This document shows positions 40,874 to 49,305 of a stretch of 64,000 bases of DNA, piece after piece; the stretch's first letter is position 1, and the number at the start of each line of letters is the position of its first letter. A model generated the notes under the pieces. That model was not told the origin of the DNA, ran no database searches, and saw only the letters and a list, made by a program, of their open reading frames with translations. The translations under genes were made by a program, and so were the position numbers. Source of the DNA: an uncultured Ruminococcus sp. (GTDB lineage Bacteria > Bacillota > Clostridia > Oscillospirales > Ruminococcaceae); contig CANQJV010000002.1 in NCBI GenBank assembly GCA_947624295.1, positions 1 to 64,000 of the forward strand. The letters run 5' to 3'.

Positions 40874-41734
40874 ATGAAAATTAAGGATATTTTTGCACAA
40901 AAAACAGTCTTTTCTTTTGAAGTTTTCCCACCAAAAAGCACAAGTTCAGTTGATGTCATTTACCGTACTCTTGACGAACTCGGCGATTTGAACCCCGATT
41001 TTATAAGCGTGACATACAGCGCAGGCGGCAGCGGAAACAGCAGTCTTTCGCTTGATATAGCCGAAAAAATAAAGTCTATGGGGATAACCCCTGTACTTCA
41101 TCTGCCGTGTATCAATTACACAAGAGAACAGATTGACAAAACTTTAACAGAGGCGAAATCAAGAGGAATTGAAAATATTCTTGCTTTGAGAGGCGACATA
41201 AATCCCGATATTCCGCCGGCGAAAGATTTCAGATACGCAAGTGACCTGATAACTTACATCAAGTCAAAGGGCGATTTTGATATTGCGGGAGCGTGCTACC
41301 CTGAGGGACACCTTGAGGCTAAAAATCTCGATAAGGATATTGAAAATCTCAAAATAAAGGTTGATTCGGGAGCTGACCATCTCATTACGCAACTTTTCTT
41401 TGATAACGAGTACTTCTATAATTTCCGTGACAAAGCCGCAAAAGTCGGAATAAATGTTCCCATTGAAGCCGGAATTATGCCTGTTGTCAAAAAGCAACAA
41501 ATTGAACGTATGGTGACAACGTGCGGCGCAAGTCTTCCGCATAAATTCGTGAAGATTATGCAGAAATATGAACATAATCCCGATGCTTTGCGTGATGCGG
41601 GTATTGCTTACGCCATAAATCAGATTGTTGACCTGCTTGCAAGCAACGTTGACGGAATACACCTCTACACTATGAATAACGCCTATGTTGCGAGGAAAAT
41701 CAGTGAGGCGGTTGCGGGTATCATCAGCGTATGA
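40874..41734 (+). CDS. metF: Methylenetetrahydrofolate reductase
   Basis: FAD enzyme that reduces 5,10-methylene-THF to 5-methyl-THF for methionine synthesis. The TIM-barrel pattern is clear: FSFEVFPPKSTSS at the start, ITPVLHLPCINYTREQ, NILALRGDINPD and GADHLITQLFFDNEYFY. The track start (40844) lies inside ung. TGGAGGA before the ATG at 40874 fixes the N-terminus, giving 286 residues. The next gene overlaps by 4 nt (ATGA) and supplies a MetH reactivation domain, so the pair serves methyl transfer to homocysteine. Confidence 0.95.
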   Translation: MKIKDIFAQKTVFSFEVFPPKSTSSVDVIYRTLDELGDLNPDFISVTYSAGGSGNSSLSLDIAEKIKSMGITPVLHLPCINYTREQIDKTLTEAKSRGIENILALRGDINPDIPPAKDFRYASDLITYIKSKGDFDIAGACYPEGHLEAKNLDKDIENLKIKVDSGADHLITQLFFDNEYFYNFRDKAAKVGINVPIEAGIMPVVKKQQIERMVTTCGASLPHKFVKIMQKYEHNPDALRDAGIAYAINQIVDLLASNVDGIHLYTMNNAYVARKISEAVAGIISV

Positions 41735-42408
41735 TAAAACTTGAAACTATTTCAAAAGCGGAATCTGCCCGATATATGGGCGTACGTGGAGTGCCTGACG
41801 AAAAAACGGCTGAACTCCTCGATAAATATGAACCGATAGTCCGTCGACGTTTGCGCCCTGCTTACGTGTACCGTGAAACTCCCCTGTATATTGAGGCGGA
41901 CGGCGTGCATTTTGAGGGAATTGATGCTGTTTTCACGGGGAACGATATAAAAAAACATCTCAACGGTTGCGAACGTGCTGTACTTTTAGCGGCAACAGTT
42001 TCAGCGGAGGCTGATAAGCTGATACGGCAGACTTCTGTTGTAGGTATGGCGGAAGCCCTTGCGGTGGACTGCCTTTGCAGTTCAGCTATCGAACAAGTGT
42101 GCGATAAGGCTGAACAGGAGATTTTCTCCGTGAATCCTGCTAAATTCAGAACATGGCGGTTCAGTGCAGGGTACGGTGATTTGCCGATAAATTTGCAAAA
42201 AGATTTAATTATTGCTCTGAACGCTCAACGGCGTATAGGGCTGACTGTTACTGATAATTTCCTGCTTATACCGTCAAAATCGGTCACGGCTATAATAGGT
42301 ATTTCCGATAATCCCGTTGAAAAAGGCGAAAAAGGCTGTACTGCCTGCAATATGCGTGATAACTGCGGTTTCAGGCTGAATGGCGGTTGTGGTAAAAATA
42401 GATATTGA
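41731..42408 (+). CDS. Stand-alone methionine synthase (MetH) activation-domain protein
   Basis: A 225-residue protein resembling the SAM-binding activation domain of B12-dependent MetH (RRRLRPAYVYRE, LAATVSAEADKLI, RFSAGYGDLPINLQKDLI, which carries the family's SxGYxDLP region). In many anaerobes this domain is a separate protein that reactivates cob(II)alamin MetH. The C-terminus has four cysteines, GCTACNMRDNCGFRLNGGC, possibly an iron-sulfur or zinc site. It overlaps metF by 4 nt. The catalytic MetH part is not in the window. Confidence 0.86.
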   Translation: MIKLETISKAESARYMGVRGVPDEKTAELLDKYEPIVRRRLRPAYVYRETPLYIEADGVHFEGIDAVFTGNDIKKHLNGCERAVLLAATVSAEADKLIRQTSVVGMAEALAVDCLCSSAIEQVCDKAEQEIFSVNPAKFRTWRFSAGYGDLPINLQKDLIIALNAQRRIGLTVTDNFLLIPSKSVTAIIGISDNPVEKGEKGCTACNMRDNCGFRLNGGCGKNRY

Positions 42409-42433
42409 CTATTGTGCTTAAAAATGATATAAT
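42405..42433 (+). promoter_or_regulatory. Promoter of first solute-binding lipoprotein
   Basis: TTGACT (42405-42410, overlapping the previous stop codon), 17-nt spacer, TATAAT (42428-42433). Confidence 0.75.
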
Positions 42434-42490
42434 AGTAATAAGAAATAAATTATATTCCGAAAATGTTCGGTTGATGAAAGGAGTTTTTAT

Positions 42491-43864
42491 ATGAAAAAAT
42501 CGGCGGTCTTTATTTTGGCGATTCTCTTTTTGTCTGCCTGCGGAAACTCATCATCAACTTCTGATATTGAAAATGATGTCAGTGCAGAAATCAGAAATGA
42601 AATAAGTAAAAGAGTAAACGAAACTGATTTGCTTGAAAATACTGAACTCGAAAATAAAACTATAAAATGGCTTTCGGACTGGAATATAAACCCTGATTCT
42701 TCGGGGAAAACTAAACCGCCTGAAGTCGTTGCTTTTGAGGAAAAATACGGCGGTAAAATTGAGTGGATTCAGTGTACTTACGAGGAACGCTACGACCAGC
42801 TTGCAACCCTGATTAACAGCGGTGAGGGAGTTGACTTCTTCTATGCAGGCAATATGGACGCTTTCCCACGAGGTGCAGTAAGTGGTATGTTTGTGCCTGT
42901 TGACGACTATATTGACTTCGATTCTCCGATATGGGCAAGTGTCAAGGAAGTCAATGACAGCCTTATGTGGAACGGTCAGCATTATTGTACTGTTTTGCAG
43001 ACTACGGGCGACAAAACTGCCTGCGTTTACAACAGGAAAACTATTCAAGAAGCCGGACTTGATGACCCTGCTGATTTGTACACAAAAGGCGAATGGAATT
43101 GGGATACTTTTCAGGAAATGCTCCGGAAATTTGTTGATGTTGATAATCAGCATTACGGGCTTGACGGCTGGTGGTTTGAATTCGGGCTTATGTCAACTAC
43201 CGGGACTGTACCTGTTACAGTGCAGAACGGTGAACTCGTGAATAATATAGGCACTCCTGCTATGGAACGGGCACAAAATCTGCTGTATAACCTCAATCAG
43301 TCGGGGTATATCGCAATAGGTACAGGCGATTACGGTTGGGAGGCACACCCTGAATACATTGGCGAAGGTAAAATGCTTTTCTATCCCGTGGGAACGTATG
43401 TTTTCTATAAGACGGCTGACCAGTGGAAAGCAACATTCGGTGAAGATGCATTTTTCGTGCCTATGCCGAAAGACCCTGATGCTGATGAGTACTATATTCC
43501 CGTTGGTATGGACGCATATATGTTCGTGAAAGGCGGTCAGAATCCTGAGGGTGTTGCGAAATTCCTCGAATGCAAGCGGTTCACAAAAACTGACGAAACT
43601 GTCAAGAAAATCGGCGATGAACAGTTTCAGAGCGATTACGGCTGGACTGACGAAATGATGACAATGCATATAGGTATGCAGGAACTCGCTGACAAAAATC
43701 CGTCGCTTGATTTGTCAACAGGTGTATCGTCTGAATGCGGTGAACTCCTTGACAGCAATCTGCGCCTTACAGCAAGAGGTGTGCCGTGGAATGAAACTTT
43801 TGATTCTATAAATTCCGTTGTTGATACTTATATTGATGAATTGAATGAACAAAATAAACAATAA
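42491..43864 (+). CDS. ABC-transporter extracellular solute-binding lipoprotein (family 1)
   Basis: A 457-residue lipoprotein with lipobox LSAC (Cys at about 17) and the family-1 sugar-type binding protein fold: KTKPPEVVAFEEKYGGKIEW near the start, LINSGEGVDFFYAGNMDAFPRG, and KGEWNWDTFQEMLRKF. Such proteins deliver oligosaccharides to ABC permeases. None is encoded nearby, so it is an orphan receptor here. It resembles the protein at 52437-53834 in layout and in the EWNWDT motif, so the two are paralogues. Confidence 0.87.
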   Translation: MKKSAVFILAILFLSACGNSSSTSDIENDVSAEIRNEISKRVNETDLLENTELENKTIKWLSDWNINPDSSGKTKPPEVVAFEEKYGGKIEWIQCTYEERYDQLATLINSGEGVDFFYAGNMDAFPRGAVSGMFVPVDDYIDFDSPIWASVKEVNDSLMWNGQHYCTVLQTTGDKTACVYNRKTIQEAGLDDPADLYTKGEWNWDTFQEMLRKFVDVDNQHYGLDGWWFEFGLMSTTGTVPVTVQNGELVNNIGTPAMERAQNLLYNLNQSGYIAIGTGDYGWEAHPEYIGEGKMLFYPVGTYVFYKTADQWKATFGEDAFFVPMPKDPDADEYYIPVGMDAYMFVKGGQNPEGVAKFLECKRFTKTDETVKKIGDEQFQSDYGWTDEMMTMHIGMQELADKNPSLDLSTGVSSECGELLDSNLRLTARGVPWNETFDSINSVVDTYIDELNEQNKQ

Positions 43865-43892
43865 AATTTAACTAAAGGAGATGTGAATTAAA

Positions 43893-44849
43893 ATGCAGAC
43901 AGTTCTTGTTACAGGCGGTTGTGGCTTTATCGGGCAATATATTTGCTCCGGTCTTATCAAAAAAGGCTATGAAGTAATTTCGGCTGATAAAGAAGAAGGC
44001 GTGTATAATATAGGCAAACTTCACTATACTTATGTAAAATGGACTCCTGACGATAAAGAGGGATTTGAGAAAATTTTGTCGGATTATAAGGTAAATGTTT
44101 TAATTCATACTGCCTGCACTGTTGATAACGATTTCCCCGCAATTGTCACTGAAAAAGAAATGGAATTGTCAAAACAGTGCGATGAATATATTTACAAATC
44201 CGCTATGTCGTCCGAACATATGAAACAGGTAATCAGCATAAGCACTGAAAAAGTCTATGCATTCCCGAAAACAAGAGAGCCTATTCGGGAAGATGCCGAT
44301 ATAAAGACGACTTCTAATTACGCTGTAATGAAATATGATTCCGAAAAAGCTCTTGTCAATGAATTAAGGAATCACAAAAATATCATATGTTGTGTTGCAA
44401 GAGTTGCACCGGTATATTCAAAAAAATATACTGAAAATCTTATGGCAAAAATAACTGACCCTAAAGATAAGACAAAATTTGTTCTCGGTACAGGGCAATA
44501 CGGTTTTCAGATGTGTTGTGTGCATAATCTTGTTGATTTCATACTATGTTTTGTGAAAATCGCTGAAGATACTACTTTTTCAGGGAATTACAACGTAGCT
44601 GACAAAACACTCACTACTGCCGCTGATATTATTGCTTTTATGCGGAAATACTACACTCTCGGGACGGTCGTACAGAAATCCGGTGGAAGTCCTATTTCCA
44701 AAATCAAGAAGATTTTCAAGCCCGATAAGGAATACAAAACGAATTACCGATATCTTGATATGACGAAACTCGAAAATAACAATATGCTTGATACTACAAA
44801 AGCATCAAAAATTGTTACGTTCCGTTGGGACATCAATAATACAAAATAA
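43893..44849 (+). CDS. NAD-dependent epimerase/dehydratase family protein
   Basis: A 318-residue extended short-chain dehydrogenase. The Rossmann motif VTGGCGFIGQYI starts at residue 5, the catalytic Tyr-Lys pair is in SNYAVMKYDSEK, and ISISTEKVYAFP supplies the Ser/Thr position. Substrate is probably a nucleotide sugar but cannot be specified. It lies 28 nt after the solute-binding lipoprotein with AAAGGAG, likely co-transcribed, and ends at a strong terminator. Confidence 0.87.
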   Translation: MQTVLVTGGCGFIGQYICSGLIKKGYEVISADKEEGVYNIGKLHYTYVKWTPDDKEGFEKILSDYKVNVLIHTACTVDNDFPAIVTEKEMELSKQCDEYIYKSAMSSEHMKQVISISTEKVYAFPKTREPIREDADIKTTSNYAVMKYDSEKALVNELRNHKNIICCVARVAPVYSKKYTENLMAKITDPKDKTKFVLGTGQYGFQMCCVHNLVDFILCFVKIAEDTTFSGNYNVADKTLTTAADIIAFMRKYYTLGTVVQKSGGSPISKIKKIFKPDKEYKTNYRYLDMTKLENNNMLDTTKASKIVTFRWDINNTK

Positions 44850-44852
44850 ACG

Positions 44853-44880
44853 AAATCCCCGATAAAAACGGGGATTTTTT
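44853..44880. terminator. Convergent terminator epimerase gene / rqcP
   Basis: AAATCCCCG / CGGGGATTT stem with a 6-7-nt loop and TTTT tail. Confidence 0.88.
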
Positions 44881-44881
44881 G

Positions 44882-45124
44882 TTACTCTATAACAGTGTAG
44901 TTATCAGCAGCATTTTCTTTTGTTGCGTATTCAGTCACGTTCAGAACTTTTACTTTAAGCGGACGTGTTCCCATATTGATTTCAATAATATCGCCGACTT
45001 TTACATCATAAGATGCACGGGCAACTTTACCGTTGACGACTATTTTTTCGGCATCGCAAGCCTCATTCGCAACAGTACGGCGTTTTATAAGCCTCGTAAC
45101 TTTGAGATATTTGTCTAATCGCAT
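44882..45124 (-). CDS. rqcP: RqcP (YabO) S4-domain RNA-binding protein
   Basis: An 80-residue S4 domain protein (MRLDKYLKVTRLIKRRTVANEAC; VVNGKVARASYDVKVGDIIEI) of the RqcP/Hsp15 type. In Bacillus RqcP binds the 50S subunit and helps RqcH build poly-alanine tails on stalled chains. It follows HU and mazG on the minus strand, the order found across Firmicutes, which supports the ortholog call. Confidence 0.92.
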   Translation of the reverse strand: MRLDKYLKVTRLIKRRTVANEACDAEKIVVNGKVARASYDVKVGDIIEINMGTRPLKVKVLNVTEYATKENAADNYTVIE

Positions 45125-45184
45125 ATAAACTCCTTTGAAAATCGAAAAAAGAAAGTCGGAGCAGGATAGCCTGCCCCGAAATGA

Positions 45185-45460
45185 TTACTTGTTTACAGCG
45201 TCCTTGAGAGTCTTGCCTGCCTTGAATCCGGCAGTTTTGCTTGGCGGACATACCATTTTTTCCTTGGTTCTGGGGTTCACACAAGTTTTCTCGCTTCTCT
45301 CACGAACTTCAAATGTACCAAAGCCCATAATTGAAACTTTTTCGCCGTTTACAAGACCTTCCTCAATTGCAGAAAGTACAGAATCAAGGATTGATGTGGC
45401 ATCTTTTTTTGAGCAGTTTGCCTTATCTGCAATAGCGGTAATGAGTTCAGATTTAGTCAT
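45185..45460 (-). CDS. hup: HU-family DNA-binding protein
   Basis: A 91-residue nucleoid protein of the HU/IHF family. SIMGFGTFEVRERSEKTCVNPRTKEKM includes the beta-arm and the conserved R-x-x-x-NP core. In place of the common GRNP it reads CVNPRT, and the protein has extra cysteines (positions about 16, 60 and 72). It starts 1 nt after mazG ends, so it is co-transcribed with it. Confidence 0.93.
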   Translation of the reverse strand: MTKSELITAIADKANCSKKDATSILDSVLSAIEEGLVNGEKVSIMGFGTFEVRERSEKTCVNPRTKEKMVCPPSKTAGFKAGKTLKDAVNK

Positions 45461-45461
45461 T

Positions 45462-46274
45462 TTAATTTTCCTCCATACTTATAATATTTTTAGCTTTTTC
45501 CCAGTAAATGTCAAGTTCCTCAATTGTCATAGATTTCATATCAAGATTTTCTGCCCGTGTGAGTTTTTCGGTAATTGCAAAACGCTTTATGAATTTTTCG
45601 GTTGAAGATTTAAGTGCCATTTCCGCATCAACACCAAGATGACGTGCGGCATTGACACATGAAAAAAGCAAATCGCCTATTTCTTCTTCTATATTCTGTT
45701 TGTCACCGTTCACAATAGCCTTGTCAAGTTCAGCTTTTTCGTTTTCGATACAGGCAACAGCGTCCTCAGCACTACTGAAGTCCATACCGGCACGCATTGC
45801 ACGTTTGCCGATTTTCTGCGCCCTCATAAGTGCAGGCAACGGTTTTGCGACGCTTGTGAGCGTATCAGTGTAAGTTTCCTGTCCTTTTGTTTCCATTTTG
45901 ATTTTATGCCAGTTTTCAAGCACCTGTTCAGTATCGTCAGCTTTTACGTCACCAAAAACGTGCGGATGACGGATAATAAGTTTTTTGCACACTTCGTCGC
46001 ACACGTCATCAAAATTAAACGCTGAATTTTCTTCTTCAATTCTTGTATGGAAAACGACTTGTAACAGCACATCGCCCAGTTCCTCACGGAGCATTTCAGG
46101 GCTTTTGCAGTCGATAGCCTCAATAACCTCATAAGTTTCTTCAAGAAAGTCATTCCTGATTGATTCGTGAGTCTGCTCTCTGTCCCACGGACAACCGCCT
46201 TCACCACGCAGTAACTTGACAATTTCAAGCAGGTCATAGATAGAATACCTATCTTTTTTCTGATATTCAACCAT
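45462..46274 (-). CDS. mazG: Nucleoside triphosphate pyrophosphohydrolase MazG
   Basis: House-cleaning enzyme that hydrolyses NTPs/dNTPs to monophosphates. Two MazG helical domains are visible. The first has CPWDREQTHESIRNDFLEETYEVIEAID and EELGDVLLQVVFH; the second, after MRAQKIGKRAMRAGMDF, has EIGDLLFSCVNAARHLG. The track starts at 46313, but AAAGGAG upstream of the ATG at 46274 (spacing about 12 nt) and the lack of an SD for the longer form favour 270 residues. It heads the mazG-hup-rqcP operon. Confidence 0.93.
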   Translation of the reverse strand: MVEYQKKDRYSIYDLLEIVKLLRGEGGCPWDREQTHESIRNDFLEETYEVIEAIDCKSPEMLREELGDVLLQVVFHTRIEEENSAFNFDDVCDEVCKKLIIRHPHVFGDVKADDTEQVLENWHKIKMETKGQETYTDTLTSVAKPLPALMRAQKIGKRAMRAGMDFSSAEDAVACIENEKAELDKAIVNGDKQNIEEEIGDLLFSCVNAARHLGVDAEMALKSSTEKFIKRFAITEKLTRAENLDMKSMTIEELDIYWEKAKNIISMEEN

Positions 46275-46398
46275 AAGAGAAAAGCACTCCTTTATATAAT
46301 ACTCCAAATTCACGCAAAAAGCAATATATTTTTGAAAATTTCGTTACTTTTTGCGGAAACATTGTGAAATTTGTGAATGTATTTGTATATTTTTACAA

Positions 46399-47397
46399 TC
46401 AGCCTTTGTCAACAAAACCAACTTTCCGGTAAACTTTTGACAGCGTTCTCTGCGAGTAGCGGAGAGCCTTTTCAGCACCTGCCGTATAGCAATCTTTAAG
46501 ATATGCTTTATCCTGAATAAGACGGGCAAATTCAGTACGAACGGGTTCTAAGTGGTCAGCTACAGCTTCACCTACAGCAATTTTGAAGTCGCCGTAGCCT
46601 TTGCCTGCAAATTCAGACTCAATATCAGCGTAACTTTTCCCCGTAACAGTGGAATATATCGTCATCAGGTTATTTATGCCGTCCTTGCCCTCACGGTAAA
46701 CGATTTCCGCCTCACTGTCAGTAACAGCACGTTTGCATTTGCGGATAATCGTATCCTTGTCGTCGAGGATAAGTATTACAGAGTTCGGATTATCGTCTGA
46801 TTTGGACATTTTCTTTGAAGGGTCCTGCAATGACATGATTTTCGCACCGACTTCCGCAATATACGGTTCAGGTACAGTGAAAAATTCACCGTAACGCTGA
46901 TTGAAACGCTGTGCAATATTCCTTGCAAGTTCAAGATGTTGTTTCTGGTCAACGCCTACAGGCACTAAATCCGCATTATATGCGAGAATATCAGCTGCCA
47001 TAAGTGACGGGTAAGTAAACAGACCTGCATTTACGTCATCAGGGTGACGCTGGCTTTTGTCTTTGAATTGTGTCATTCTTGACAATTCGCCGAATTGCGT
47101 ATTACAGCACAAAATCCAGTTGAGTTCAGCATGAGTTTTTACGTGGCTCTGAATGAACAGTATGGACTTTTCCACATCAATTCCGCACGCCATAAGAAGT
47201 GCATATGAATTGAGGGTATTTTGTCTTAATTTTACGGGTTCCTGACGGACGGTAATAGCGTGCATATCGGCAATGCAGTAAATGCAGTTATATTTGTCCT
47301 GAAGTGTTTTCCAGTTCTGTACAGCACCGAGGTAGTTACCGAGAGTAAATGTACCTGTTGGCTGTATTGCGCTGAAAATTAGCTTTTTATCTTCCAT
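46399..47397 (-). CDS. trpS: Tryptophanyl-tRNA synthetase
   Basis: Class I aminoacyl-tRNA synthetase of 332 residues. The HIGH-equivalent is QPTGTFTLGNYLGA and the KMSKS loop is KKMSKSDDN. DLVPVGVDQKQHLELARNIA and PSLMAADILAYNADLVPVG are typical TrpRS stretches. It lies only 23 nt behind an unknown 170-residue gene, which leaves no room for a T-box leader, unusual for a Firmicute trpS. An inverted repeat CGCAAAAAG/CTTTTTGCG (46313-46355) downstream may terminate it. Confidence 0.97.
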   Translation of the reverse strand: MEDKKLIFSAIQPTGTFTLGNYLGAVQNWKTLQDKYNCIYCIADMHAITVRQEPVKLRQNTLNSYALLMACGIDVEKSILFIQSHVKTHAELNWILCCNTQFGELSRMTQFKDKSQRHPDDVNAGLFTYPSLMAADILAYNADLVPVGVDQKQHLELARNIAQRFNQRYGEFFTVPEPYIAEVGAKIMSLQDPSKKMSKSDDNPNSVILILDDKDTIIRKCKRAVTDSEAEIVYREGKDGINNLMTIYSTVTGKSYADIESEFAGKGYGDFKIAVGEAVADHLEPVRTEFARLIQDKAYLKDCYTAGAEKALRYSQRTLSKVYRKVGFVDKG

Positions 47398-47420
47398 TTG
47401 AAATAATGCTCCTTGTGAAA

Positions 47421-47933
47421 TTATCCGTTTCTGCGTGCTTCAGCTGCATCTTTAAGCTGACAGTTTCTGAGTTCGTTGAGTACACGCTGGTAAAGTATAT
47501 AAACAGTACGCTTTTCAGGTTCAGTTTCGGGGATTACGCCCGGACGAAATTCTGTTTTATATGTTCCGCCTTTCGTGAGCAGGAAAACATTGTGGACTTT
47601 TCCTCTCGGAATATCAAAGTGAGTTGTCTTTTCGCATTTTGGCAAAAGCATACCGGCATTTGCGACAAGATTATGTGCAGCTTGCACAAGATTCCTGTAT
47701 TTTTGAGATGCGCCTGTATATTCTCCGCCGTTGTTGAAGTAGAGGTTAGCTGCACCGTTGATGAAGCAAACCATTGAAGTGAGTACGTTATTAGGCATCG
47801 GTATATCGATTACAACGCCGTAAACATCGTTTTTCTTGAAATCGCCCTGAAAGAAGTTTATAGGGAAATTGAGTGCCTGACTTCTTGTCATAAGGTATTT
47901 TTGTGTAACGGGGTATCTGTCTGTATTAGCCAT
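47421..47933 (-). CDS. Uncharacterised 170-residue cytoplasmic protein
   Basis: Not recognised. There is no signal peptide or membrane helix. The sequence begins MANTDRYPVTQKYLMTRSQA and contains a hydrophobic core VYGVVIDIPMPNNVLTSMVCFINGAANLYF, quoted here in part, and FDIPRGKVHNVFLLTKGG. A good AAAGGAA ribosome site precedes it. It sits between an aminotransferase gene (37 nt upstream) and trpS (23 nt downstream) on the same strand, so it is probably part of that operon. Confidence 0.7.
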   Translation of the reverse strand: MANTDRYPVTQKYLMTRSQALNFPINFFQGDFKKNDVYGVVIDIPMPNNVLTSMVCFINGAANLYFNNGGEYTGASQKYRNLVQAAHNLVANAGMLLPKCEKTTHFDIPRGKVHNVFLLTKGGTYKTEFRPGVIPETEPEKRTVYILYQRVLNELRNCQLKDAAEARRNG

Positions 47934-47970
47934 AGTTAAAAGTTCCTTTCAAATTAAGTTATAAATTTTA

Positions 47971-49164
47971 TCAGTCAAGAAGTTCTCTTGTCATACGTGA
48001 GAGAATTTCCATACCTTTTTTGATTTGTTCGTTTGTGGGAGTTGAATAGTTCAGGCGGAAAGAGTGACTTATTTCGTTTTCGTCAATGCTGAAAGAGTTA
48101 CCCGGAACAACAGCGACTTTGTATTCCTCGACAGCTTTTTGACAGAATGCGTTCATATCGCAGTCATCGGGGAGGGTACACCATACGAATAATCCGCCCT
48201 GAGGTCTGATATAGGTGATTTTCTTTGAAAACTCATTGTCGATATATCCGCACATCAGGTCACTTTTTTGCCTGTAAATTTCACGCAGTTTCCTGAAATG
48301 TTCCTCACGGTTGACAGTTGTCATAAAACGGTAGGAAACAACTTGCGCCCATATATTCGAGTGAACGTCTGAAACTTGTTTGCAGACGACTATTTTCTGT
48401 ATAATCGGGGCAGGAGCAGATACAAAACCTGTTCTGAAGCCCGAAGAAATCAGTTTTGAGAATGTGCTTGAGTAGATAACACGTCCCTCTGTATCGAGGC
48501 TTTTGATTGACGGGACATTTTCGCCGGCGAATCTTAATTCACCATAGGGGTCGTCCTCAAGTATAATGAAATCATAACGGCAGGCGAGTTCATAGACAGC
48601 CTTACGTTTTTCGAATGACATTGTACGTCCTGTAGGATTCTGGAAATTCGGGATAAGATACAGGATTTTCACGTTCGGCTGAGTTTTCAGCGCATTTTCG
48701 AGTTTGTCAATATTTATGCCGTCATCGTCCATATCAACGCCGACAAGATTGACATTATACGAACGGAAAGCGTTAAGAGAGCCTATAAAACTCGGTGATT
48801 CGCAAAGAAGTGTATCGCCCTCATTGAGCAGGACTTTGCAGGAGAGTTCATTAGCCTGTTGACCGCCTGATGTAACAATTAAGTCATCAAATTCTGAATG
48901 GAAACAGTTTTTGCTTGCAAGCCAGTCTTTCAGGAAGTCACGGAGCGGAGTATATCCTTCAGTGATACTGTATTGCAGTGCAAGAACAGGGTCATTTTCA
49001 AGCAGTTCTGCGGAAATTTCAGCGATTTTTTCAGTCGGGAATGCTTCAGGAGCAGGATTTCCGGCAGCAAATGAAATGACATTCGGGTCGGAGGTAAATT
49101 TAAGAATTTCCCTTATGGCGGAAGCCTTAAGACCGCTGACCTTATTGGAAAATTTATATTCCAT
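47971..49164 (-). CDS. PLP-dependent aminotransferase, class I/II (LysN/2-aminoadipate type)
   Basis: A 397-residue fold-type I aminotransferase. Marks are ISFAAGNPAPEAFP at the N-terminus, LQYSITEGYTPLRDFL, LIPNFQNPTGRTMS, ILEDDPYGELRF, and the Schiff-base lysine in SSTFSKLISSGFRTGF. This grouping (2-aminoadipate/aromatic/valine-pyruvate transaminases) has broad specificity, so the substrate stays open. It starts a likely operon with the 170-residue protein and trpS. Two perfect tandem 14-bp repeats lie in its 5' leader. Confidence 0.9.
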   Translation of the reverse strand: MEYKFSNKVSGLKASAIREILKFTSDPNVISFAAGNPAPEAFPTEKIAEISAELLENDPVLALQYSITEGYTPLRDFLKDWLASKNCFHSEFDDLIVTSGGQQANELSCKVLLNEGDTLLCESPSFIGSLNAFRSYNVNLVGVDMDDDGINIDKLENALKTQPNVKILYLIPNFQNPTGRTMSFEKRKAVYELACRYDFIILEDDPYGELRFAGENVPSIKSLDTEGRVIYSSTFSKLISSGFRTGFVSAPAPIIQKIVVCKQVSDVHSNIWAQVVSYRFMTTVNREEHFRKLREIYRQKSDLMCGYIDNEFSKKITYIRPQGGLFVWCTLPDDCDMNAFCQKAVEEYKVAVVPGNSFSIDENEISHSFRLNYSTPTNEQIKKGMEILSRMTRELLD

Positions 49165-49191
49165 TATATACCAGCCTTTCTGTTATATTTT

Positions 49192-49219
49192 TTAATCAGT
49201 ATAAGTTAATCAGTATAAG
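49192..49219 (-). promoter_or_regulatory. Tandem 14-bp direct repeats in aminotransferase leader
   Basis: TTAATCAGTATAAG occurs twice head-to-tail without a gap, about 20-45 nt downstream of the predicted start of transcription. This looks like an operator or RNA-binding site. Confidence 0.6.
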
Positions 49220-49236
49220 CATTACTTATTACTTCT

Positions 49237-49265
49237 ATTATAACACATATTTTCAGATTCTGCAA
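49237..49265 (-). promoter_or_regulatory. Promoter of aminotransferase-trpS operon
   Basis: TTGCAG, 17-nt spacer, TATAAT (49237-49242) on the minus strand. Confidence 0.7.
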
Positions 49266-49305
49266 CATATTTATTAAAAAAAATAGAAAGTAAGGTTATG
49301 ATTTA

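Noticed and set aside
47398-47420. T-box leader for trpS
   Set aside because: Only 23 nt separate trpS from the upstream gene, so there is no room for a T-box.
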